NCBI GenBank assembly: GCA_024639745.1
Contig: JAHEHW010000101.1
Location: forward strand, 1-6,603
DNA length: 6,603 nt
Direction: 5' to 3'
DNA from: Salaquimonas sp.
GTDB taxonomy: Bacteria > Pseudomonadota > Alphaproteobacteria > Rhizobiales > Rhizobiaceae
Shown: positions 1 through 6,603 of the stretch, one piece after another
How the letters are laid out: the number at the start of each line of letters is the position of its first letter
Numbering within the stretch: position 1 is the first letter of the stretch
The notes under the pieces: generated by a model
Told to the model about the DNA's origin: nothing
Database searches by the model: none
What the model saw: the letters and a program-made list of their open reading frames with translations, nothing else
Made by a program: the position numbers and the translations under genes

Positions 1-561
1 CCAGTGCGCCCCGTGGAAAGCCGGGGACTCGAACCCGTGGTCTTTCAGGGCTTCAGCTTCGATTATTTGCGACTGAAAACCAAAGGTTTCTTTCAGGAAC
101 GCTTGTTCTGATCGCAATTCTTCCATCTTGTCCGGGCGATGGGCGAGTTCGACTTCACCATTCGAATGGACATCGGCGTCAATGCCATAGGCAGCCAGAT
201 TTGCGGTCACGGTTTCTATCGCAGCGCGTTGCATCGAGAAAAACCGGCGCGTTTCTTCAAGGCCGAACCGTTCGATCTGGCTCTCATGGGAGAGTTTCGA
301 TCCGCCCCAGCAGCAAAAGCCGCCATTTCGTCCCGATGCGCCCCAGCCAACGCACTCAGCCTCCAACACAATGGGTTCCAAAGCATGGGTTTCAGTCAGT
401 TCCAGCGCGGCGTTGAGGCCGGCAAACCCTGCGCCGATGATGGCGCATTCGACAGTGCGGTCGCCTTCGATCGGCCCGTCACTTTGCGCGTCGGCGAGAG
501 TTGCCTGCCAGTAGCTCAGGCACTCGGCGCGATAAGTTTCCGGCTCGTAAAGGCGTTTCAT
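1..561 (-). CDS. FAD-dependent oxidoreductase (DAO/PuuB-like), 5' part only
   Basis: I translated the minus strand from the ATG at 559-561 and found 187 codons with no stop up to the window edge, so the C-terminal half or more is missing. The protein begins MKRLYEPETYRAE. An N-terminal Rossmann dinucleotide-binding motif (CAIIGAGFAGLNAALEL, residues about 39-55) is followed by VLEAECVGWGASGRNGGF (about residues 65-82). This pairing is typical of the DAO/glycine oxidase-type flavoenzymes, including gamma-glutamylputrescine oxidase (PuuB). Such enzymes oxidise an amine or amino acid using FAD, giving an imine or aldehyde, ammonia and H2O2. The exact substrate cannot be read from this fragment. 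Its position downstream of glnA on the same strand suggests a role in amine or glutamine-derivative nitrogen metabolism, which is inference. The glnA terminator separates the two, so it probably has its own promoter. No good Shine-Dalgarno sequence is visible before the ATG (only GGACAG about 12 bases upstream), so the start is moderately certain. Confidence 0.85.
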   Translation of the reverse strand, partial: MKRLYEPETYRAECLSYWQATLADAQSDGPIEGDRTVECAIIGAGFAGLNAALELTETHALEPIVLEAECVGWGASGRNGGFCCWGGSKLSHESQIERFGLEETRRFFSMQRAAIETVTANLAAYGIDADVHSNGEVELAHRPDKMEELRSEQAFLKETFGFQSQIIEAEALKDHGFESPAFHGAHW

Positions 562-644
562 GCGCGGGGATCTGTCCAGAAATCTTTGGGTTTGGTTGTG
601 AGCATATGCCCGCGTCACGGCGAGATTTGCAATATCAGCGCGAC

Positions 645-674
645 AAAAAAGGCCCGGGCAAAACCCGGGCCTTT
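645..674 (-). terminator. Rho-independent terminator of glnA
   Basis: An 8-bp perfect GC-only stem (GGCCCGGG at 651-658, CCCGGGCC at 664-671) has a 5-base loop and extends by three A-T pairs. Read on the minus strand it is followed by six T residues (645-650 are all A on the plus strand). This is a classic intrinsic terminator for transcription leaving glnA. The opposite direction has only three T residues, so it is mainly one-way. Confidence 0.9.
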
Positions 675-688
675 CTCTGCTAGCTTCC

Positions 689-714
689 AGCGGACATTGG
701 GAGGACTGTCCGCT
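689..714 (-). repeat. Hairpin between glnA stop and its terminator
   Basis: AGCGGACA (689-696) and TGTCCGCT (707-714) form a perfect 8-bp inverted repeat with a 10-base loop, starting 11 bases past the glnA stop codon. No T-run follows in either direction, so it is not a terminator by itself. It may protect the 3' end of the glnA transcript or simply stack with the terminator hairpin; this role is inferred. Confidence 0.5.
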
Positions 715-725
715 GAAGGGAAGCG

Positions 726-2135
726 TTATGACGAGTAATATAGGTCGAATTCGACCGGATGCGGCATGTGCTCGTACATGATGTTTTCTTCTTCCTTCAG
801 CTCGATATAGGCATCGATTTGATCCTTGTCGAAGACGCCGCCTTCGAGCAGGAATTTGTGATCCTTCTTGAGGGCTTCGAGCGCTTCGCGAAGCGAACCG
901 CAAACGGTCGGGATCTTCTTGAGTTCCTTCGGCGGAAGATCGTAAAGGTCCTTGTCCATAGGCTGACCCGGGTGGATCTTGTTCTTGATACCGTCGAGGC
1001 CCGCCATCATCATCGCTGCGAATGAGAGATAGGGGTTCGCAAGCGGATCCGGGAAGCGGATCTCTACGCGCTTCGCCTTCGGAGAAGAGCCGAACGGAAT
1101 TCGGCAGGAAGCCGAACGGTTACGTGCGGAGTAGGCCAGGAGGACCGGAGCCTCATAACCGGGAACCAGACGCTTGTAAGAGTTGGTTCCCGGGTTGGTG
1201 AAGGCGTTCAGGGCCTTAGCGTGCTTTATGATGCCGCCGATATAATAAAGGCAGCTTTCCGAAAGGCCCGCATATTCATTACCCGCAAAAGTCGGTTTGC
1301 CGTCTTTCCAGATGGACTGATGAACGTGCATGCCGGTGCCGTTGTCACCGAAAACCGGCTTCGGCATGAAGGTGGCCGTTTTGCCATAGGCATGGGCAAC
1401 GTTGTGTACCGAGTACTTGTAGAGCTGCACTTCGTCAGCCTTGCGGGTCATGGTGTTGAACAGCATCGAGAGTTCGTGCTGTGCCGCGGCGACCTCGTGG
1501 TGGTGCTTTTCGACGCTGACGCCCATTTCACCAAGGACTGTCAGCATTTCAGAACGAATGTCTTGGGCGCTGTCTGTCGGGTTAACTGGGAAGTAGCCGC
1601 CTTTGGTGCGCGGGCGGTGACCCATGTTGCCAGCTTCATACTCCGTGTCCATGTTGGACGGAAGTTCGGTTGAATCCAGCTTGAAGCCGGTGTTGTAGGG
1701 ATCGGTCGAGAAACGGACGTCGTCGAACAGGAAGAATTCCGGTTCCGGGCCGAAATATGCTGTGTCGCCAATGCCGGTCGACTTGAGATACGCTTCCGCT
1801 TTTTTAGCGGTGCCGCGTGGATCGCGGTTGTATGGCTCGCCGGATACCGGGTCGAGAATGTCGCAAAATACGGCTAGCGTCGACTGCGCGTAGAAGGGAT
1901 CCAGATAGGTGGTTTCCGCATCGGGCATCAACACCATGTCTGACTCGTTTATCGCCTTCCAACCTGCGATCGATGAGCCGTCAAACATGGCGCCATCCGC
2001 AAACAGGTCTTCGTCGACGACGGAGCAGTCTAGCGTCACGTGCTGCATCTTTCCGCGCGGGTCGGTGAAACGAAGATCAAGATACTTGATGTCCTCGTCT
2101 TTGATGCGTTTCATAATATCAGCTGGGCTTGTCAT
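726..2135 (-). CDS. glnA: Glutamine synthetase, type I
   Basis: Glutamine synthetase makes glutamine from glutamate, ammonia and ATP in the cytoplasm; in this family it is a dodecamer. The product has 469 residues, the normal GSI length. Visible landmarks are MFDGSS (Asp about residue 52, active site), the ATP/glutamate-site segment [19 protein letters not shown], and [13 protein letters not shown]. The adenylylation motif [10 protein letters not shown] places the target tyrosine at residue 398, so activity is probably controlled by GlnE adenylylation. The start at 2133-2135 is preceded by GAGAGGG 4-5 bases upstream. It lies 103 bases downstream of glnB on the same strand, the usual rhizobial glnB-glnA order, so it is probably cotranscribed from the sigma-54 promoter ahead of glnB. 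The glnB-glnA gap holds an imperfect dyad at 2188-2205 (GGCcGCAT/ATGCaGCC); no independent glnA promoter is clear. Transcription ends at the 645-674 terminator. Confidence 0.98.
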   Translation of the reverse strand: MTSPADIMKRIKDEDIKYLDLRFTDPRGKMQHVTLDCSVVDEDLFADGAMFDGSSIAGWKAINESDMVLMPDAETTYLDPFYAQSTLAVFCDILDPVSGEPYNRDPRGTAKKAEAYLKSTGIGDTAYFGPEPEFFLFDDVRFSTDPYNTGFKLDSTELPSNMDTEYEAGNMGHRPRTKGGYFPVNPTDSAQDIRSEMLTVLGEMGVSVEKHHHEVAAAQHELSMLFNTMTRKADEVQLYKYSVHNVAHAYGKTATFMPKPVFGDNGTGMHVHQSIWKDGKPTFAGNEYAGLSESCLYYIGGIIKHAKALNAFTNPGTNSYKRLVPGYEAPVLLAYSARNRSASCRIPFGSSPKAKRVEIRFPDPLANPYLSFAAMMMAGLDGIKNKIHPGQPMDKDLYDLPPKELKKIPTVCGSLREALEALKKDHKFLLEGGVFDKDQIDAYIELKEEENIMYEHMPHPVEFDLYYSS

Positions 2136-2238
2136 GATTTCCCTCTCTCTAAGCTAGCTATTTGGGGTTGCTGATGGTTTTGAGCTTGGCCGCATAGATG
2201 CAGCCGAAGGATGGCGAGACACACACCAAGGTTTATCT

Positions 2239-2640
<402 letters not shown>

Positions 2641-2674
2641 TTAACGTACTCTCTGCGTCCGCGCCAACAGGCAA

Positions 2675-2691
2675 AGCATGTTCCGTGCCAG
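2675..2691 (-). promoter_or_regulatory. Sigma-54 (-24/-12) promoter of glnB-glnA
   Basis: On the minus strand this reads CTGGCACGGAACATGCT. The sigma-54 consensus is YTGGCACG-N4-TTGCW; only the first T of TTGC differs (ATGC). The essential GG (2688-2689) and GC (2676-2677) are separated by exactly 10 bases, as required. The predicted transcript start is near 2664. Sigma-54 control of glnBA through NtrC is well known in rhizobia, so both motif and context agree. I do not see a convincing NtrC site pair upstream; only the weak dyad CGCA-N6-TGCG at 2725-2738. Confidence 0.8.
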
Positions 2692-3480
2692 TTCTTCGGG
2701 GCGTCGAGAACTTTCCTGCCGATCCGCAATTTTGTGCGCTCTCCATCGAGTTTTTCCGTCACTAATCGCTTCAATTACAGCTATTTGGCGGGGGCGACGC
2801 TAGGCAGGCGTATTCGAGTTGCCTAAAAAGGAGGCAGCTTGATTAAGCATTAACCTTCGCATTTGTCTTGGGGTGGGCGGTTTGTACAGACGACAATTCT
2901 CTGAAGTTTTCGCCGATTTGTCATGTCTGAAAGAGAGCTTCCGGATCAGAAGCGATCCTTGCCTATCATAGGATTGACGTTCTGAACTCGGCTCCTGGAT
3001 AAGGTTAACAAATGGTATTTGATGAAAATGCAAGGCGGTGATGATAACAGCGCGACGGGGAAGAACGGCATTCTGACTGAAAGGTCTACAAATGCGGCTT
3101 GTTCTTATACTTTCCCACGTCTCACTTGGCGCGCTTTCCTTTGAGATTTTACCAGATATAGTCATCACGCCGAGCGTCAGCGGCGGGTTGGTCGTCGCGA
3201 CTTCAAGTTTGCTGGCACTCGCCTGTGCGACTTTACTGGCTCCAAATCACTAATGATTCCTAAGAATTTATTCTTGATAAATGAAAGGGTTCTCGCGGCT
3301 TGCGGATATTGAGCCGTAAGATGTGCGTAATGCGTGGTCCGGCAAGGATGAGGCGCTTGGATGCTCTGCTGCTATTGATCGAGCGATGCGCCTGAGAACA
3401 AATCGGCCGGCCCCTGGAACTGCTCCCCCTCGCGAACAGATTCTTTCAATCCGGAAATTGTTCGAAAGCCAGTTGAGCGC
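2692..3480. other. Gene-poor intergenic stretch, no recognised gene
   Basis: About 790 bases separate the glnB promoter from the lexA stop codon. I see no recognisable protein family, tRNA, rRNA or mobile-element end here. The left end must hold the upstream control region of glnB and the right end the 3' side of lexA, but I see no clear intrinsic terminator after lexA. Small structures include a dyad AGTTGCCT/AGGCAGCT at 2817-2839 with one G-T pair, CCTATCATAGG at 2962-2972, and AAGAATTTATTCTT at 3262-3275. The only candidate gene is the short frame at 3092-3253, listed separately. A minus-strand frame at about 2800-3165 is open for some 120 codons but has no Shine-Dalgarno sequence or family resemblance. 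Confidence 0.7.
3092..3253 (+). CDS. Possible small hydrophobic protein (tentative)
   Basis: This is a 53-codon frame starting MRLVLILSHVSLGALS and ending in TAA. I do not recognise it. It has two hydrophobic stretches (about residues 2-20 and 31-50, the latter GGLVVATSSLLALACATLLA) around a short polar middle. It could therefore be a small membrane protein, or an exported peptide with the first stretch acting as a signal. AAAGG at 3081-3085 lies about 6 bases before the ATG. A weak sigma-70-like pair sits upstream (TTGACG at 2974-2979, GATAAG at 2998-3003, spacing 18). Against it: the frame is short, codon use is mixed (two ATA codons), there is no visible homology, and a longer minus-strand open frame overlaps. 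It may be a chance frame. Confidence 0.25.
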   Translation: MRLVLILSHVSLGALSFEILPDIVITPSVSGGLVVATSSLLALACATLLAPNH

Positions 3481-3484
3481 TCAA
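3473..3484. repeat. 12-bp perfect palindrome across the lexA stop
   Basis: TTGAGCGCTCAA is a perfect self-complementary 12-mer that includes the lexA TGA stop (3481-3483 on the minus strand). There is no T-run beside it, so it is not an ordinary terminator. It could be a protein-binding dyad or chance. Confidence 0.4.
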
Positions 3485-4296
3485 TATTCCCTTAAAAGCG
3501 CTGCTATGCGCCCCTGAACCCGCACCCTGTGCGGTTCCAAGACCCTTGTTTCATAGGCTGGGTTGGCTGCTTCGAGCGCAATCTTCCCTTCAAGACGCTT
3601 GAGGCGTTTCAAAGTAGCTTCTTCATCATCGATCAGCGCCACCACGATATCGCCATCCTGCGCGGTCTGGGATTCGCGAATAATGACCGTGTCACCGTCG
3701 AGAATTCCCGCCTCGATCATGGAATCGCCTTGAACCTCGAGTGCATAATGTTTTCCACTGCCGAGCATCGAAAGCGGAATGGAAATATGATGGCTTACAT
3801 GTTCGATGGCCGCGATCGGCACACCGGCAGCGATGCGACCCATCACCGGAACAGTCTCGCCATCGTTTCCATGGTCGTTACGCGTGTTCGTTGCTCCGGA
3901 AGACGCCTCTGACCGACCCGTTCCATACCGGCCGGCAATCCCGCCGCGAAACTGGGTCACATTGTCGGAATTTCCGCCTCCGCCATCGTTCGAAGAGCCC
4001 GATCCGGAGAGCCCACCTTCGATAACATCGGGTTTGAAGCCGCTGCTTCGCTTCGCGCCTACCGAAGGACTTTCCTCAAAGGTTTCAGGAAGCTTGATGA
4101 TTTCAAGTGCGCGTGCGCGGTTGGGTAGCCGGCGAATGAACCCACGTTCCTCGAGCGCCGTGATCAATCGGTGGATACCCGATTTCGACTTCAACGAGAG
4201 CGCTTCTTTCATTTCCTCAAAGGAGGGCGGTATACCATCCGTTTTAAGACGTTGGTTGATCAGCATCAGCAGATCGTGCTGTTTCCTGGTCAGCAT
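3481..4296 (-). CDS. lexA: LexA, SOS response repressor and self-cleaving protease
   Basis: LexA represses DNA-damage genes and cleaves itself when RecA filaments form on single-stranded DNA. The product is 271 residues. Residues 1-70 are the winged-helix DNA-binding domain ([17 protein letters not shown], then [20 protein letters not shown]). The S24 protease domain starts near residue 150. The cleavage bond is Ala157-Gly158 in GRIAAGVP, the nucleophile is Ser192 in [10 protein letters not shown], and the general base is Lys230 in EATLKRL. All key residues are present, so it should be active. I chose the start at 4294-4296 because it matches the family N-terminus and has GAGGG 5 bases upstream. 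The frame is open 58 codons further, but that extension would run through the promoter and the LexA box. The hinge (about residues 71-149) is long and rich in Gly, Ser and Asn; rhizobial LexA proteins are, from memory, about 240 residues. It is divergent from recA and autoregulated by the box at 4424-4438. Confidence 0.96.
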   Translation of the reverse strand: MLTRKQHDLLMLINQRLKTDGIPPSFEEMKEALSLKSKSGIHRLITALEERGFIRRLPNRARALEIIKLPETFEESPSVGAKRSSGFKPDVIEGGLSGSGSSNDGGGGNSDNVTQFRGGIAGRYGTGRSEASSGATNTRNDHGNDGETVPVMGRIAAGVPIAAIEHVSHHISIPLSMLGSGKHYALEVQGDSMIEAGILDGDTVIIRESQTAQDGDIVVALIDDEEATLKRLKRLEGKIALEAANPAYETRVLEPHRVRVQGRIAALLREY

Positions 4297-4314
4297 GGAA
4301 CCCTCATTTCGCAA

Positions 4315-4369
4315 TGACGGACGCTCGCGTAAGCCATCCGTCAATCCAGTGCCGGCACAATTGTCCGGC
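4315..4369 (-). repeat. Two dyads in the lexA mRNA leader
   Basis: Two inverted repeats lie between the lexA promoter and its start codon. TGACGGA (4315-4321) pairs with TCCGTCA (4337-4343), a perfect 7-bp stem with a 15-base loop; its near end is 8 bases from the GAGGG ribosome-binding site (4302-4306). GCCGG (4351-4355) and CCGGC (4365-4369) flank an ACAATTGT core (4357-4364), making a near-perfect 19-base dyad with one bulged C. Either could fold in the leader RNA or bind a protein as DNA. A regulatory role is inference. Confidence 0.5.
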
Positions 4370-4414
4370 CTACCGTCAACTGATTCGCGTTCATCCTTGC
4401 GCACCGAATGCGAA

Positions 4415-4454
4415 TCTATAATTGTTCTATACATGTTCTTGTAAAGTTCCACAA
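4415..4454 (-). promoter_or_regulatory. lexA promoter region
   Basis: Two overlapping sigma-70-type readings fit on the minus strand. One is TTGTGG (4449-4454), 17 bases, then TATAGA (4426-4431). The other is TTTACA (4440-4445), 18 bases, then TTATAG (4416-4421). Both place the LexA box inside or over the core promoter, as expected for an autorepressed gene. The leader to the start codon would be about 110-125 bases. A GANTC sequence (GAATC, 4412-4416), the CcrM methylation target, touches the second -10 element. The exact promoter is uncertain. Confidence 0.5.
4424..4438. promoter_or_regulatory. LexA box (SOS operator) of lexA
   Basis: GTTC-TATACAT-GTTC is a perfect match to the alphaproteobacterial LexA operator GTTC-N7-GTTC; read on the minus strand it is GAAC-N7-GAAC. 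It sits about 130 bases upstream of the lexA start and overlaps the predicted promoter, giving negative autoregulation. Confidence 0.9.
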
Positions 4455-4530
4455 GTCCGGCAGGTCCCATTCTGAAACGAAATGAATTCGGATCCGGTGG
4501 AATTTCCGTTTTTGTCTGGTGGCTACAGGG

Positions 4531-4546
4531 TTAAGTTTTGTTTAAC
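4531..4546. promoter_or_regulatory. CtrA-like binding site between lexA and recA
   Basis: TTAA-GTTTTGT-TTAAC is an exact match to the full site of the alphaproteobacterial cell-cycle regulator CtrA (TTAA-N7-TTAAC). It is also an inverted repeat, GGTTAA (4529-4534) and TTAACC (4542-4547). It lies about 65 bases upstream of the recA -35 candidate and about 75 bases upstream of the lexA -35 candidates, so it could act on either gene. The match is seen directly; function is inferred, and such AT-rich motifs do occur by chance. Confidence 0.45.
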
Positions 4547-4612
4547 CATGTTGCAGATCAGAAACAGAACGGCAAAGAAATAAGGGTTTGAAAACAATTG
4601 TGTATGGGGCGC

Positions 4613-4641
4613 TTTACACAAGAGAACAAAACAGGTACATA
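4613..4641 (+). promoter_or_regulatory. recA promoter with embedded LexA box
   Basis: TTTACA (4613-4618), 17 bases, then TACATA (4636-4641) is a plausible sigma-70-type promoter. The -10 element is weak. The spacer holds GAAC-AAAACAG-GTAC (4624-4638), one mismatch from GAAC-N7-GAAC, the LexA operator in its other orientation. LexA bound here would block RNA polymerase, giving SOS-inducible recA. The imperfect half-site predicts looser binding than at lexA. Confidence 0.75.
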
Positions 4642-4753
4642 GGCTACGTATCAGCGTTTGTCGGGCGATCCCCGTGCGGGTTTCTAACGGCGAAACATGT
4701 GGGATCCACCCGATTTGCGGGGTAGGCCAAAGAAGGAAGGGATGGTAACGCAG

Positions 4754-5860
4754 ATGGGACAGAATTCATTGCGGCTTGTAGAGGATAAATCGGTGGACAA
4801 AGGCAAGGCATTAGATGCTGCGCTCAGCCAGATCGAACGCGCTTTTGGCAAGGGTTCGATCATGAAGCTTGGCAAGAACGAGAAAGTCGTCGAGATCGAA
4901 ACCGTCTCTACCGGAAGCCTCGGGCTGGATATCGCGCTTGGCGTCGGCGGGCTACCGAAAGGGCGGGTGATCGAGATTTACGGGCCCGAATCTTCGGGCA
5001 AGACGACGATGACGCTTCATACGGTTGCGGAGGCTCAGAAGAAGGGCGGGATTTGCGCTTTCATTGATGCCGAGCATGCGCTTGATCCGATTTATGCGCG
5101 CAAGCTGGGTGTTAATCTAGAAGAATTGCTGATATCCCAGCCTGATACCGGTGAGCAGGCGCTGGAGATCGCGGACACGCTGGTGCGTTCCGGCGCGATC
5201 GATGTGCTGGTGATCGACTCGGTCGCAGCGCTGACGCCACGTGCGGAGATCGAAGGCGAGATGGGCGACAGCCTGCCGGGACTTCAGGCTCGTTTGATGA
5301 GTCAGGCATTGCGCAAACTGACATCGTCGATTTCCCGGTCGAACACGATGGTGATTTTCATCAACCAGATTCGGATGAAAATTGGCGTTATGTTTGGTTC
5401 TCCGGAAACGACGACCGGTGGTAACGCGCTCAAGTTCTATTCATCTGTGCGGCTTGATATCCGTCGCATCGGGTCGGTCAAGGATCGTGACGAGGTGGTT
5501 GGTAACCAGACCCGCGTCAAGGTGGTCAAGAACAAGCTTGCGCCGCCATTTAAGCAGGTCGAATTCGATATCATGTATGGAGAGGGTGTCTCGAAGACCG
5601 GTGAACTGATAGATCTCGGCGTGAAAGCCGGCATCGTCGAGAAGTCCGGCGCTTGGTTCTCCTATAATTCGGAACGGCTTGGTCAGGGCAGGGAGAATGC
5701 CAAGACCTTTTTGCGGGAAAACCCAAAATTTGCCAATGAGATCGAACTCGCGCTTCGACAGAATGCCGGTCTGATTGCGGATACCCTGCTTGAAGGCGGT
5801 CCGGAAGAGGATGGCGGTTCCGCACATGGTAGTGATCTCGATGATGCTGCAGAAGGCTGA
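4754..5860 (+). CDS. recA: RecA recombinase
   Basis: RecA forms ATP-dependent filaments on single-stranded DNA, drives strand exchange in recombinational repair, and triggers LexA self-cleavage. With the start at 4754 the product is 368 residues, beginning [20 protein letters not shown] as in rhizobial RecA. Walker A is GPESSGKT (residues 77-84). The catalytic Glu lies in DAEHALDP (about 107). Walker B is VLVIDS (151-156). Loop 1 holds [12 protein letters not shown], and loop 2 follows [20 protein letters not shown]. The C-terminus is the usual acidic tail ([19 protein letters not shown]). An ATG four codons earlier (4742) abuts the purine-rich GGAAGGG (4735-4741), too close to serve it. For 4754 the spacing is about 12, long but better and matching the family N-terminus. 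It is divergent from lexA, repressed through the 4624-4638 box, and ends at the 5969-5998 terminator before alaS. Confidence 0.98.
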   Translation: MGQNSLRLVEDKSVDKGKALDAALSQIERAFGKGSIMKLGKNEKVVEIETVSTGSLGLDIALGVGGLPKGRVIEIYGPESSGKTTMTLHTVAEAQKKGGICAFIDAEHALDPIYARKLGVNLEELLISQPDTGEQALEIADTLVRSGAIDVLVIDSVAALTPRAEIEGEMGDSLPGLQARLMSQALRKLTSSISRSNTMVIFINQIRMKIGVMFGSPETTTGGNALKFYSSVRLDIRRIGSVKDRDEVVGNQTRVKVVKNKLAPPFKQVEFDIMYGEGVSKTGELIDLGVKAGIVEKSGAWFSYNSERLGQGRENAKTFLRENPKFANEIELALRQNAGLIADTLLEGGPEEDGGSAHGSDLDDAAEG

Positions 5861-5968
5861 GCCAAGTGGTTTCCGCAGGGCGCGTCAGAGACTGAACGGT
5901 TTTTCGGAAAGCGAGGATGAACGGAAGCCGTTTGTTTGATACCGCGTTTTCAGGAAGACTAGATTTAT

Positions 5969-5998
5969 AGGGGTGGCTGATTGGGTCACCCCTTTTTA
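5969..5998 (+). terminator. Rho-independent terminator of recA
   Basis: AGGGGTGGC (5969-5977) pairs with GTCACCCCT (5985-5993) including one G-T pair, with a 7-base loop, followed by TTTTT and then ATA. It is a clear intrinsic terminator about 110 bases past the recA stop. It separates recA from alaS. Confidence 0.9.

Positions 5999-6603
<605 letters not shown>

Noticed and set aside
139..738. 199-codon plus-strand frame across the oxidoreductase and the end of glnA
   Set aside because: It is antisense to the FAD oxidoreductase, whose Rossmann motif is unmistakable, and it runs through the glnA terminator.
2725..2738. CGCA-N6-TGCG as an NtrC enhancer site
   Set aside because: It lacks the GCACC/GGTGC core, is a single weak dyad and lies closer to the promoter than usual.
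2800..3165. Minus-strand frame of about 120 codons between glnB and lexA
   Set aside because: No ribosome-binding site, no recognisable motif, Ser/Arg-rich composition typical of a chance frame.
3268..3480. 70 open codons in frame after the lexA TGA, suggesting stop read-through
   Set aside because: LexA is complete at its stop, ending [10 protein letters not shown]; the extension resembles no family, and an open stretch this long is only mildly unusual by chance.
3323..3517. Plus-strand 64-codon frame overlapping the 3' end of lexA
   Set aside because: No Shine-Dalgarno sequence, antisense to lexA at its end, no family resemblance.
3481..4470. Extended lexA reading frame starting at 4470 (329 codons)
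   Set aside because: The extra 58 codons cover the LexA box and likely promoter, have no family counterpart, and the internal ATG at 4296 has a good ribosome-binding site and the normal LexA N-terminus.
4567..4581. Second LexA box upstream of recA (GAAC at 4567-4570)
   Set aside because: The second half-site seven bases on is AAAT, not GAAC or a one-base variant.

Overview
The window looks like ordinary chromosome from an alphaproteobacterium, most likely of the Hyphomicrobiales (Rhizobiales). The basis is family knowledge recalled from memory, not a search. The RecA N-terminus (start [14 protein letters not shown]), the LexA wHTH domain, AlaS, PII and glutamine synthetase all read like rhizobial or Brucella-type proteins. 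The SOS operators are also the alphaproteobacterial direct repeat GTTC-N7-GTTC. Base composition is moderate for this group.

Left block, minus strand (1-2691): a nitrogen-assimilation unit. A near-consensus sigma-54 promoter (2675-2691) precedes glnB (PII signal protein) and then glnA (type I glutamine synthetase with its adenylylation tyrosine). A strong intrinsic terminator (645-674) and a second hairpin follow glnA. Beyond it the 5' part of a FAD-dependent DAO-family oxidoreductase, resembling gamma-glutamylputrescine oxidase, runs off the left edge.

Middle (2692-3480): about 790 bases with no gene I can recognise. It holds one weak candidate small hydrophobic reading frame (3092-3253, plus strand) and several small dyads.

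Right block (3481-6603): an SOS block. lexA (minus) and recA (plus) are divergently transcribed from a shared intergenic region. Each promoter carries its own LexA box: perfect GTTC-N7-GTTC for lexA, one mismatch for recA. Between them lies a perfect match to the CtrA full site, TTAA-N7-TTAAC. LexA has an unusually long glycine/serine/asparagine-rich hinge, and its mRNA leader holds two dyads just ahead of the ribosome-binding site. recA ends at a clear intrinsic terminator and is followed by the 5' end of alaS, which leaves the window at the right edge.

How the parts work together: PII and GlnA form the nitrogen-status sensor and ammonia-assimilation enzyme, probably expressed through NtrC/sigma-54. 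LexA and RecA form the DNA-damage repressor and co-protease pair. I found no clearly novel multi-gene system. The most interesting signals are the CtrA-like site between lexA and recA, the structured lexA leader, the expanded LexA hinge and the unexplained gene-poor stretch.
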